DNA of 64,000 nt from contig JALGQZ010000004.1 in assembly GCA_023105745.1 (NCBI GenBank), positions 9,497,951 through 9,561,950 on the forward strand, read 5' to 3'. Both the position numbers and the translations under genes were made by a program. Origin of the DNA: Austropuccinia psidii. Its lineage: Eukaryota > Basidiomycota > Pucciniomycetes > Pucciniales > Sphaerophragmiaceae. Positions 1 through 11,010 of the stretch are shown here, in pieces. The number at the start of each line of letters is the position of its first letter. The first letter of the stretch is position 1. The notes beneath the pieces are model-generated. The model worked only from the letters and a program-made list of their open reading frames with translations. It had not been told where the DNA came from and did not search any database.

Positions 1-25
1 GCAATCTATCTAGTAAAAATCTAAT

Positions 26-2259
26 CTAAAACGGGTCAATCCTGGTTGTTAGTTTAGCTGACCTGGGTACAGTCAAGGTGACTTCCTCACTTGAACCAAG
101 ACCACGCTTTGCCACCCAGGCATCACCAAAGTCTAATACTAAGCATTGTGCAAATTCAAATCTAAGAGGTACAGTGGGGTTAAAAGACTCTGATGAGAAG
201 AAACTTTTATTCAGTAAATTACATATATACTTATTAGTACGTAGCCACACTGGCTCCACTAGAGTTTTACCCTCTGAAAGTTTTTTGGAAATGTCAATTA
301 GTGATAAAGCCCCTTTAACTGAGCTTGTTCTCCAGTCATCTGAGCATACCATCAAACCACAAACCCCCGCCGCACAGAATGCCAATAATAAACCATAGCA
401 AATTCTATTTATTCCGAGATTCTTGTGACACACCAAACAATCTTTGATGGCCTCATTTTTTTTGAGTTTGTGAGTTTGCCTTTGATGCCATTAACTTTGA
501 CCTTTGTATGTGCACGTACCATGTTGTATGCAATCATCAAATGGATAATTGTATCCATTAGATCCTCCAGGTTCTTGTGCGGCTTTGTGGATATCTCATT
601 GTCAGCCCCGCCACCTTCAATGCTGAGTTGGGTTGCATGTTGCTTTGATTTACTCAAGCAGGAGGCAAGGTATTCAACTTCCCCCGTTTGAGTCCAAGAG
701 GATCGGTTGAATTTGAAGTTGGTGCAACATATGGTTTGGGTGCAATCACATCATATGAGACTAAACTAATGGATTCAAACATAACATTTTCCCAAAAATG
801 TTTAACTGGATTGGCGGGGTAAAGAAGGCTCTGAACCATTTTGAAGAAAAAGTGTTCAGATTTTGGGAGATTATCTGGAGGTTTAGCTGATTCCTTCATC
901 AATTTGAGATTCCAAATGTTGTGATCAAAAAACGCTTCTGTTTCTGTTGGCTTAAAAAAATCTAACCCTGTATATTGCAATTTATATCACCAGTCAACAG
1001 CCAATAATCATGTATCATGCACAAAGATAAAACTCACCTGCCATCTCAAGGTCCTCCAGCCAGGCCTACATTTTAAGCTCTTGGTTACTGATCACCTTAA
1101 TACCAACAGGCAGGAATGTATGAGCATCTTTTGTTGGTAAATTGTCCCATCAATTTTTGTAAATACTATTGATATTATCAAGCCCCCTTTTCCATGATTG
1201 TTGAGTAATATTGGAATGATAATTCAAAATGCCTGAAAACTCTTCCATGCAGGATAAAAATATTCCTTGAAAATTAGCAGACAATGACACTTTGGGCTCA
1301 GGGTCAGGAACTATATCAGTCATATCTCGTCCCATTGTATCATGTTTAATTGTTTCCCTTTCTTGAAAGGCTTGAATATTCTAAGGAGAGGCGGGAGGGG
1401 TTGCATAATGCATTGTTTCATTGGGTATCAGGGGGGTTTCAGTATGTGGAGCTTCATCATGGATTGTTTCATTGAGTATGGGGGGGGTTCAGTATTCAGA
1501 GGTTCATTATCAATATGGTCCCCTTCAACATTGATCATTTTATCACCTTGATCCCAAGAATCCTTTGCGGCTTCAAAGGTACAGCGTTTTTTGTTTGTTT
1601 TTTTGGTCGCATGTATATTTGGTCTTTTTCCTAATCCTTTGCCTGGAAATCCAATTATGACTTGAGATCCTTCAGGTAGAGATTCTCCCACCTCCACACC
1701 TGCCCATATATTGTAAGCAGCTATTTTCATCAATTTTGTTTTGAATTAGCAATGGACTTACAGTTCAAATCCATTTTGAGCAGGCTCATGGCTTCAGCAA
1801 TCTTTTGACGCACATAATCAGGAATTTTACTATCATTTTGAATTTTTTCAAGCCTTGGGATTGTTTGAGCAATGTTGGAGACAAATTGTTCCTTGGATAT
1901 AATTTCCACCTCCCCACTGAAAATTACATTATCTTGCCCATCATCTTCTGTTGGTGCACAAGGTTCAACAGTCTTTTGCTTCTCATAAGTTTTCAAATTT
2001 GGTTTCTGAGAGCTTGGAGGTTGACCTGACATAAAGGCTATGACACAATATCAGGTTTTGAGAGATTAAAAATATTCAAGATGGATGCATACTCACTTTC
2101 TGGAAGACCTGGTAGATCTTTATTATCTGCAAGTGACTGGCTCTCTACTTCAATGCCTAATTCACGACTACTGGCTATATCAGATATTTCACTTCCACTC
2201 TCTGGGGCTGAAGTTGGTTGTTCATTGAATTCAGTTGAATTTCCCTGGATTTGGGCCAT
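26..2259 (-). pseudogene. Decayed multi-exon gene of unknown function
   Basis: A chain of minus-strand open segments (2259-2038, 2032-1730, 1733-1428, 1335-1150, 980-654, 657-409, 436-26) reads like one degraded protein of about 700 residues. The first segment begins MAQIQGNS and is acidic and Ser/Glu-rich. The second and third overlap by four bases and include the stretches PDYVRQKIAEAMSLLKMDL and IAAYNIWAGVEVGESLPEGS. A good intron (GTGAGT to CAG, 1037-968, 70 nt) joins the 1150-1040 region to the segment containing GLDFFKPTETEAFFDHN. Frame changes and stops between other segments show decay. I do not identify a domain. The style resembles lineage-restricted hypothetical proteins of rust fungi, which is an impression only. 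The 3' end lies at or beyond the window edge. Confidence 0.45.
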
Positions 2260-2424
2260 AGCGGAGGTAGTTTATTAAGCAAATAGTTGGTGACAAGTTG
2301 ATTGATAACTTGTTTGAAAATTTTTGAATAAAAAGATCCAAATTGAAAAAAAAGGTGGAAGTAAAATAATCACATTTGCAAAATGCGATTTGTCGGGAAA
2401 TTGAAGGAGGCAATGTTTTGCAAA

Positions 2425-2574
2425 TTATTTCATATCATGCAAATGAAATCACTTCCCTGTGGGACATTTAATAAAGTTGACTAGTGAGAAACCTACTAAA
2501 GTCAACTTTTGCACTATTAAACACTCATGAGGTAGGGACTAAGCAAAGTGTTCCATTTGAATGATATGAAATAA
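2425..2574. repeat. Foldback / MITE-like inverted repeat
   Basis: The 21-bp left arm starting TTATTTCATATCAT at 2425 is matched, with one mismatch, by the reverse complement of the right arm ending at 2574. A second inverted pair, AAAGTTGACT / AGTCAACTTT, lies in the middle. The total is about 150 bp with no coding capacity. This is consistent with a small non-autonomous DNA transposon, but I could not identify a target-site duplication. Confidence 0.45.
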
Positions 2575-2814
2575 AATGGTTTTGTTGGGGAAACAGGAGA
2601 CACAATTCTTGTCTTATATAGTCCACTTATTATGTTTTAATTTGTGAGTCTCATGATTTAAACCCTAACCACAACATTGTGAATATACTGACCACTTTCT
2701 CCTTAGGTCCTGTTGGCAGAGAAGGCCACTCAGCATATTTTGGCAATTGCGTTCATCGTGTACACCAACAAGCCACCGTACACTATGGATGTAGTATGGA
2801 AGCGTAAGGATAAG

Positions 2815-3459
2815 TTGTGTTGGGAGCATGTCGGGAGGGCACTCCGCGAGCGTAAGGATAAGTGGTGTCGGGAGCATGTTGGGAGGGAACTACACAAGCA
2901 TAAGGATAAGTGGTGTCGAGAGCATGTTGGGAGGGCACTCCGCGAGTGTAAGGATGGTAAGCAGTGTTGGGAGGATGTCGGGAGGGCACTCCGCGAGCGT
3001 AAGGATGGTAAGCAGTGTCGGGAGCATGTTGGGAGGGCACTAAACAAGCATAAGGATAAGCAGTGTCAGGAGGGTGTTGGGAGGGCACTCTGCAAGCGTA
3101 AGGATTGTAAGCAGTGTTGGGAGGATGTTGGGAGGGCACTCCGCAAGGGTAAGGATAAGTGGTGTTGGGAGGATGTCGGGAGGGCACTCCGCAAGCATAA
3201 GGATAAGTGGTGTCGGGAGGATGTTGGGAGGGCACTCCGCGAGCGTAAGGATGGTAAGCAGTGTTGGGAGCATTTCGGGAGGGCACTACACAAGCGTAAG
3301 GATAAGTGGTGTCGGAAGCATGTTGGGAGGGCACTCCGCGAGCGTAAGGATGGTAAGCAGTGTCGGGAACATGTCGGGAGGGCACTACACAAGAGTAAGG
3401 ATGGCTAGCGGTGTCAGAGGCATGTCGGGAGGGCACCATGTGAGCATAAAGATGGTAAG
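2815..3459. repeat. 48/51-bp minisatellite, 13 units
   Basis: Thirteen head-to-tail units fill exactly 645 bp: six of 48 bp and seven of 51 bp. The consensus contains GGGAGGGCACTCCGCGAGCG and ends in GGATAAG or GGATGGTAAG. Both unit lengths are multiples of three, so several frames stay open on both strands. In the plus frame (open 2713-3408) each unit reads like VGRALRERKDGKQ. A half unit precedes the array and degenerate G-rich sequence follows it. I treat the long frames as a by-product of the repeat, not as genes. Confidence 0.9.
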
Positions 3460-3823
3460 GGCGGGGGTGTGAAAGTGTAAGGAGTGGTGAGGACAGAGAT
3501 GGGGGGCAGTGTTGGAGTCTCATCTGGAGGGCGATGCGGGCGCGTAAGCATGCGAAGCGTTGGGGCGGATTAGGTGGGGATGCGCAAGCCAATGAGGTGA
3601 AATTACCCAAAGATTGAAAATAGTGTTGAAATGAATTTGGGCTTTGAGTGACATTCTCATGTGACACATGTGACAATTGACGTTGTCTTGATGCTGACGT
3701 GACGTGACCCACTAAATCCAGTGACTATAAAGTGACACTAACACGACTGAAGGAAGATTTCATACTGACAGCGGTGCAACGTGAAGTCAATTGCCAACTA
3801 TTGACATGAGATTTGCCCTGGTG
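3460..3823. other. Degenerate minisatellite flank and unique sequence
   Basis: The first 130 bases are G-rich and look like worn repeat units. The rest is unique sequence with several GTGACA/TGACGT words. No supportable gene is present. This is the left flank of element D; it does not continue the hAT gene found on the right flank. Confidence 0.5.
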
Positions 3824-4829
3824 TGTTTTTGAGTGCCCCTATGGAGGGCCCAACAAATATAAATAGAGGGCCTCTCTCCCTCTTTTCCCTATGAATGAAT
3901 GCAATTAATTATATACCAAGAAGGAGAATAATTATTCATCCCTCACTAGTAGGTCAACCTAGTATTATTATTAAATGTGAGTTATATACCAAGAAGAAGA
4001 ATAATTCATCCATCCCTTACTAGTAGTATAATCCAGTTATTTCATTAAATGTATTATAGACTTATATGTTTAATTCATAGTGATTTCTATTTAATAGTAG
4101 TTCACAGAAGGTCTACTTTATATTATTAATCCACCCTATGTTTAAAATATTAGTCTTATAATTATAGTACTATCAATAATACTAATAATATTGAGTTTAT
4201 CCCCATAACCTTTACATTATAAAGGAAAAATATCCTTATTATATCTTCATATTAAAAAAACAACCTTACAGATATATATTATTATATAAAACAAACCTAC
4301 CCTTATATTATATTATATCACTCATATATTTAACAAACATCCACTCTATAATGAACAATATCTTACCAATAAATTATTGAAGTTCTTATTATTATATTAT
4401 CTTAACAATTACCCTCTCAAAACATTAAGTATTATAACATATATAACATCAAATTGAACTTACCCCTCAAAATATATATTATTACTATTTTATCAAATCA
4501 ACCTCTCATACTATTAAGGTTTTACCTTTGAAATCATCTTCTATTATTATTTGAAAATTTTATTTTATACTGTTTTAACTTATCATTACTTAACTTATTA
4601 TTGAATAGGTCTGATAGAGACTGCTGAAGAGTCTTCTCTAGTTGTAAAGCCACAATCTTAAATATTGATTTGTGAGCTCTGTAGGAAGATTGTTTAGTTT
4701 ATTCAGAGGGGCAGCTCAAACACCATTAGCACCCTTGGTTACAGGATTATTTCAGAAATTCAAAACTGTTTAATTGTGATTTCCCCCTCAAGGACTGCCT
4801 TATCCAATCCCACACTAAAAGGAGTTCCA
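3824..4829 (+). repeat. 5' LTR of element D
   Basis: Starts TGTTTTTGAGTGCC and ends GGAGTTCCA, matching 14199-15226 over its length with scattered differences. A TATA-like AATATAAATAGAGGG lies only about 30 nt after the TG, so U3 would be unusually short. A roughly 70-bp internal duplication (TTATATACCAAGAAG...ATTAAATG, twice) is shared by both LTRs. Confidence 0.85.
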
Positions 4830-5231
4830 CATATGGTGTCCCAACAGTGGCCATTTCAACTTCAACATTCAACAATCAGTCAATAATCAAGAAAGAAGAC
4901 AATCAAATCAACATAACTCACAAAAATAATTATCATTATCAAGAATTAACCATCAACACTCTCATACAATTGGGAATCTGGAAACAAAGCCCATTCCAAA
5001 TCATAATCACTATCACAATCCTCAAATCAATAATATCATTTTTATTATCCAGTAAAAGAAGGAACACCAGGAAATTAAACACCCAAAGATATTGATTGAC
5101 TCATTGCAACACCAAGAACAGAACAGAAGGAAAAGGAAGAATTAAGGAGATTTTTCTTCAAGTTAATTCAGGAAGCAAGGAAAAACAAGAGAAGTGCAAA
5201 AGAATTTAAAGGATCAGTTTATCAAGTAGAA
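4830..5231 (+). promoter_or_regulatory. Element D leader with putative primer-binding site
   Basis: Four bases after the LTR, TGGTGTCCCAACAGTGGCC (4834-4852) begins with the TGG expected of a tRNA-CCA complement. I did not identify the tRNA. The rest of the leader is A-rich. A short open frame at 4847-5095 has no recognisable content. Confidence 0.5.
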
Positions 5232-6723
5232 ATGAATCAACAATCAACATCTGACTTACCACCATTACCTGAGGATACTGTAGAAGGACAGTATGCAGAA
5301 GAAAGTGAAGAGGAAGATCAAAAAGTACATATCCAAAGTCTTATGAAGCAAATGCAAGACTTATTATTAACACAAACTAAAATGAAAGGAAAAAGAAGGG
5401 AACAAACATCCTACACACCTGGAGCTATTCCAAGTGAGCCCACATTACCAAGGCGCAACATCCACACCCAAAGCAGAACAAAGATCACAGAGTATCCCAA
5501 AGAAAGTATTTTTAACTACACCAAACCATCCAAGTCCATTACAAAAGGAAATTCCTAAGGTAACATCTCCTATTGTTAGGATAAGAGCTAAAGATTATAA
5601 TCTTGTTTCCAATGGTAATGAAGTAGAAAAATTCATAAAAAGAGTGGGAGCAGAAGCTGAAATTGAAGGAGCTAGTGGAGAAGATATAGCAAGAAAAGTT
5701 GTTTTTATGTCAGCATCTGAAGAAGTCAAGGAGACAATTGAGGCAATGCAAGGTTATGAAGAGAAGAACTGGACAAAACTCAAAGAAGAGCTTACTACAG
5801 AATGGGGAAGAGTAGAGCCAAACAGAAGATATAGACCAGAATCTTTGGAGAAGCTTTTCAATAATACCAAAAGAGAAGGAGGAATTAGCAGCTTAGCCAA
5901 ATACAAGAGATTTATTGGAGAATATGAAAAGATCACAAATTATCTGTATAAATATGGATATATTAGAAGAGAATTTGAGCATAATGAAGACCTCTATTCA
6001 AGCTTTTCACCAGAAATTAGGACTTCCATAATTAAGGAGATGAGAAGAGATAAGTTCATGATCCAAGCATGGGATTGTGGATATATTGTACCAGAAATGA
6101 AAGTATTGAAGAGCCATATAGAGCAAGAGCTAGAAACTGTGATAATATCAAGGTACATAGCTGAGGACACAAACTCACATTATGAATTAAATCATCCACA
6201 TATAGATAAGACAAAAGCAAAGAAAGTTCAATTTGAAGATGAAACAATGGAAAATGCCCTAAATCAACTGAAGGAGCTTAATAATAAAATTAAAGAACAA
6301 CAAAGACCCAGGATTCAGGATCAAGAAAAGAAAGAAATAAAGGATTCGATCAAGCAAATTAAGGAATTTACAGAAGCAGTACTACCTCAAAATAAAACAG
6401 GACAGGTATTCAAGCAGGAAAATAAAACAAGGTACCCAAAAGATAGCTTACCACCCTTTTCACAAAGGCATATTCTTTATACACCAGCACAAAACATACC
6501 AAAACCATATCTTAAATGCTATTATTGTTTGGAGGAAGGACATTCAGTTAATAGATGCAACTACCTCTTTGAAGATCAAAATAAGAAATGGGTTGGCAGA
6601 CAAGGAGGTGTATTTTTATTTACCAATTGGCAAAGAGTTTCAACTGATGGTAGAATAGCTCCAAAGAAGTTAGTTGAAGACTTTGCAAAAGAGAAAGAGA
6701 AACTTACAAAGAAAATGAAATAA
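5232..6723 (+). pseudogene. gag: Gag of element D (frameshifted)
   Basis: Structural capsid/nucleocapsid polyprotein. It starts at ATG 5232 (MNQQSTSD, acidic) and shifts by +1 somewhere between 5434 and 5558 into the frame that runs to 6723. The second part carries a retrotransposon-Gag-like helical region, with NWTKLKEELTTEWGRV and RRYRPESLEKL near 5770-5860. A single CCHC zinc knuckle, CYYCLEEGHSVNRC (CX2CX4HX4C), lies near 6519-6560. The order matches a gag type common in basidiomycete Ty3 elements. The same frame continues past stops at 6721-6723 and near 6771 toward the protease, so this was once part of a longer polyprotein. Confidence 0.75.
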
Positions 6724-6774
6724 GATGAAGCTAAAGAAGCACTACCCAAACCTAATCAAATGAGCATAATTTAA

Positions 6775-7347
6775 TTGAAGAAAGATTATAGTGCAACTGC
6801 TATAGCCAAAGTTGAAAACTGGGGAAGCTGGCAGCCACCAACTATTTCATCAGCCAATGAGCCACTTTTAAATAATTATGGATTTAGAAATACTAAAGAA
6901 AGAAATTCAAGATCAGAAAATACCAATAAAGATGCTTTAAGATCACATCCAAAAGGGGAAACACCTATAAAGAAAAGACAAAATATACCTGGAGGTTATA
7001 CTGAAGATGAGCAAAAGGAAGAAGAGAACACAATTATTCCAACCAAATACAAGAAACTTCAACAGGTGAAAAATGAAAAGGAAATACCTCCACAGGAACC
7101 TAAAGGTGATCACACTGAAAATACTCAAGAACCAATCAATAAATTCAATGAAAGGAAAATTGTTAAGGAAGAACAGGTAGATATTCAAGAAATTATGGCA
7201 CAAATTATCAAAAAGGTATTGGAACAGAAAATAAATCTTACCTTGGAACAAATTTTAGTCATGTCACCAAAATTTTTTAATCAATTAAAGAATCTTTCAG
7301 AAGAAGAGAAAAAATCTATTAACTCAATTGATACAAAGGAAATTTGA
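6775..7347 (+). pseudogene. Gag-protease linker of element D
   Basis: Open segment of 190 codons in the same frame as Gag and protease, bounded by nonsense codons (TAA just upstream, TGA at 7345-7347). It is Lys/Glu/Asn-rich with no recognised domain. The end (EIMAQIIKKVLEQKINLTL) looks helical. It probably connected nucleocapsid and protease in the ancestral polyprotein. Confidence 0.5.
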
Positions 7348-7368
7348 ACCAAACTCATAAATCATCAT

Positions 7369-7818
7369 TTGGGCAATTATGAACATCCAAAATTACATTA
7401 TGCCTTTCCATTGGGATTTATGCAAGTATATTTAGGAGAAGAAGGACATGAAATAATGGCATTAGTTGATACAGGATCAGAGCTGAATATAATACTAGAA
7501 GATTCAGCAATCAGAGCAGGACTTACCACAAGATGCCTCAACATGAATTTAAGGGGAATTGGTGGGCATTGTACCTCAATAGTTGGATTAGAAGAATTTA
7601 CCTCAATCACTTTAGTTACTGGGGAAGACAGAGATATACATCTTTTTGTAGCAAGAGGAGCAGTTCATACAGTATTGGGAAGACCCTTTCTTGCAGATAA
7701 TAACATAAGACTAGACTTTTCTCAACAAAAAGGGGAAATATTCAGCTACATAGAGCCAGAGAGAAGAAGACTTTGCTTACCAATTTGTTCACCACAGAAA
7801 GTAGGATGGAGAGAATAG
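7369..7818 (+). pseudogene. Retropepsin-like aspartic protease of element D
   Basis: Contains the catalytic motif LVDTGSELNII near 7464-7496 and the C-terminal VLGRPFL near 7672-7692, the typical pair for an LTR-retrotransposon protease that matures Gag. The segment is in frame with Gag, separated by in-frame stops (TGA 7345-7347 before it, TAG 7816-7818 after it). The active-site triad is preserved. No reverse transcriptase follows, unlike in ordinary Ty3 elements. Confidence 0.8.
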
Positions 7819-7917
7819 CCACCAGCAGGAATGGAAACATGTGCAGTTTCTGAACTGGAAGATTAGAAATAATTACCAAAAGAGAAGGAACTGAGGCCCA
7901 AAAACCAATATAAGTTT

Positions 7918-9153
7918 GTGGAAAATTCTCATCAAGTACTTGATAGTGAAGAAGTCAAGGATTCCAAAGACAAAGTGAAAATTCATGAGGAATCAGCTCC
8001 AATTAGTACAGAAGATATCAAATCAAATAGTAAAGAAAGAAATGTTACAGTAATTTTAACTTCAAGAAGAGAAAATGGGAATACTTGTAACCAAGTATCT
8101 CAAGCCATCAACAGTTATAATTTCAGGAATCCTGAGTAAATTGAAAGAAAGTCACTCACCAAGCTCCTCTCACCTATCAAAACTTTTAAGTCCCTTTCAA
8201 AGGGAATATTTAGGAATAATTTGGAAATCAAGTATCAAGCCAGTTGTAACAATAATCAGTGTCACCTCAGAATCTAAATGTTCAAGTTCCCAAATTGATA
8301 AATCAGCACTAAAAGCATTAAAAGAAGTTTCCCTCAAAGATAAAATCTCCAAAAAGAAGGACATTATTACTCCAAACCACCTCAAAATTCAAGAGGAAAA
8401 CATTGATATAATTCTAAAATCTGAAGAATATTCAGGTCTAAATAAAATTTTGAATGATACTTTTGAAAATTCACCCCATAATAAAAATACTTATCCTCCA
8501 GAAATTTCAATATCTAATGAAGGAGCAAGTAAGACAATTAATAAACATACTTTTCATCAAAGAGCTACAAACAAACAGAAATTTAGTAATTTAGCGCATC
8601 CACAAATATCTTTTCCCTCAAATCTTGAAAACATTGATCCTAGAATTCTGATGAGAGGCATTAGTGGTGAAAATAAATCATACTCTAATATAGAAAATCT
8701 TGATCCAAGACTTATCAGAGAATAATTAGAATTAACAAGAATAATTAGAAGCCCTATAAGGGGAAATAAACAAAATCAAGTAAAAAATATTCCTTTATGT
8801 CCAGAAGAAGAATCTTCAAAAATAGATGTACATAATTACACTTTGAGAAAAGAAGATATGGAAGGCAGTATGGAAAGAAATATGCAATTCAAAACATTCA
8901 AGAATGAATTTAAAGGAATAAACTTATTTGGAAAAATTGACATACAACAGGAATTAAATCAACAAAACGCCTTACCCCCTGAAGACAAATCCTCTGGGGA
9001 AGCTTATAATAACTTTAATATTGAAAAAGAAATTAATTCAAGATTCAAGAAGCTTAAATCCATCAGGGACAATTCCATAAATGAATTCATAAAAAATGAA
9101 ATACACTCACCAAATATCTTAGAAAAATATATTTCTGAATCAGAATATGAGGA
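7918..9153 (+). pseudogene. Unknown ORF of element D, part 1
   Basis: Open segments 7918-8139, 8075-8725 and 8843-9153, Lys/Ser/Asn/Glu-rich, with a repeated NLENIDPRI/IENLDPRL phrase near 8620-8710. The first segment is in the protease frame and the later ones are one frame over. Nothing resembles RT, RNase H or integrase. The last segment is cut at 9153 by the solo LTR and continues in frame at 10587 once the LTR and one duplication copy are ignored. Confidence 0.45.
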
Positions 9154-10581
9154 TGTCACAACCATGGCAATTCACCTCCTTGGATCCCCATATGGCATAT
9201 CAAGCCACAGTTCTTTTATGGCCAATTGGCCATATCCATCACCAGTGGTCAATATGGCCATGTCATCATCTTATGGACCATTTATGGCCATTTGTGTTTT
9301 GGGGCCTTCATGGCCCTTCACCTCAATCAAGAACCCATAGCGGCAATTCATGCCCAAATGGGTATTTCTGGTCATTTCCCTCAAAACCAGGGGAAATGGC
9401 CCAAATGGCTGTTTTTGGCCATTTGGGCTCATAATGCGCATTTGCGCATTTTTGCGCACTTTGATGCAAAGTGTCCAAAAGACACTTTCCCACCTTTTGG
9501 GCCAGTTTTTGGCTCAGAACCCAAAAGTGGCCAGAAATCCCAAAGGGCCCAGAAACACCTTTCCAAGCTCTGAAGCCATCACATCCATCCTTTTCCCCTC
9601 TGCCTTTCCATCTCAAGACCTTTGGACGTAATCTTCTTACCAATGAACCAATATGCCATAAATGATGTTATATATCATTGTGCATCATTTTTCAAAAGCA
9701 ATTCAATGGTGGCAATATCAAATGGTCATTTCAACATTCCAACATCTCATCACGTCATCAAGGCACCCAATCATTCAGAGGAATCATCAAGGCTCAAGAG
9801 CAAGTGTTTCAGCATCAAAGACCAATGACGCCATCAAGCAGTCATTGGTTACTCTCACTCCAAGTATTCCTTCCAAGGGAATACTTTCAATTCATTCTCA
9901 AAGTGTATTCAAGAGGCAGTTCCAAAAGAAGTTGTCAAGTGTCAAAGCTCCACTCAATCCATCTTGGCAACCATATTCAGTTCAATACAGTCTGGATCCA
10001 TCAAGAACTGTATTTCATTTTCAAGCATGGGAAGTTCATTCAACCCAATTCAATTTCAATATTAGCCAGCTGTATCAATTCCCAAAACAATCAATACAGC
10101 CTCAAGGATCAATACAGATCAGTTTTCAGCCTGAAGAACTCAAGCTCCCAACTTTTCACATATACCGGCTACCCTTTCCATCCTGGGGAGTTTTTCCCCA
10201 GTTAATTAATATACTTTGATTTTATTTTATCTTTATTTTCTTTTCATTTTAGTTAAGCAAATACTGATATTATTAAGTCAGTCATTTAGCACCTTTCTCT
10301 TTCTCTCTCTTTGCCTGTCAATGGATATTTGGTGGTCATATCCTTACTAATTCCATTATTCATTTTTGGCAGGTTGAAACAGTGATTAAGGACTTACTTG
10401 GTTGGCTCTTTGGCCATTTGGCTTCCCTTTCCTCTTTTGCATCTCATCTTGTACCTGCATATCTTTTAGAGGAATCCATTCTTATTATTTTTATTCTTTA
10501 TTCTTTTGGAGTCTTCCAAGTGAGTTCCCTGATTGCTGAGTGCCAGGCCACTCTTGTATTTCCACTAGAGCCCCTGTGACA
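9154..10581 (+). mobile_element. Solo LTR related to element B LTR
   Basis: Begins TGTCACAACCATGG and ends CCCCTGTGACA. The LTR of element B, in its own orientation, begins TGTAACAACCATCC and ends with the same 11 bases. Shared internal blocks include CACATATACC near 10157, TTTTCCCCAGTTAATTAAT near 10200, CATATCCTTA near 10338 and GGCAGGTTGAAACAGTG near 10368. Flanks are GAGGA and GAGCA, an imperfect 5-bp duplication. The first 450 bp are rich in TGGCCA/GGGCC words, unlike surrounding DNA. No internal region remains, so it arose by LTR-LTR recombination. Confidence 0.75.
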
Positions 10582-10586
10582 GAGCA

Positions 10587-11010
10587 TGAAGCAGGATTAT
10601 TTTTCCAGATGGAAATACAAGAAGAAGCTGAGAATGAACATAAATTTCTACTTACTGAAGAAGAATTCCCTTGGGAAGGTTATACAAATTGGCAACCTCT
10701 TAGAAATGCCAACCTTGTTGAACAAAATAATAATAATCCTAGGAACAACTGTGAAGGTTCAAACCAACATGTCAAGTGGTTGGAAGATATTAGTACACCA
10801 AAGAAGAAGAAATTAGAAAGAATCAAAGATAAAAGAAGTAAAAAGACAAAGAAGACTAAGGAAGAAAAGGAATATTTTGGATTACTCAGAATAAAAAGAT
10901 ATGCCCAAGCTTGCAGGCCCATTTGGCAAGGAAATATCAAATTTCAACACAAAATGAGTATTGGACAGAAAATTATGATAAAAATGGAAACACTAATCAT
11001 GAGTATTTGA
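10587..11010 (+). pseudogene. Unknown ORF of element D, part 2
   Basis: Continues the frame of the segment ending at 9153 after removal of the solo LTR and one 5-bp copy. It is acidic then Lys-rich (KKKKLERIKDKRSKKTKKTK near 10802-10860) and contains EEFPWEGYTNWQPL. Function unknown; possibly a nucleic-acid-binding tail. Ends at TGA 11008-11010. Confidence 0.45.

Noticed and set aside
2815..3459. CRISPR-like appearance of regular repeats
   Set aside because: Units are contiguous variants of one sequence with no unique spacers, and the context is eukaryotic TE DNA.
2783..3712. 309-codon minus-strand frame (Pro/His/Tyr/Ala-rich)
   Set aside because: Read-through of the minisatellite; no start context, intron or conserved feature beyond the repeat.
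9147..10219. Overlapping plus-strand frames in the solo LTR
   Set aside because: LTR sequence; frames do not persist in the related LTR of element B.
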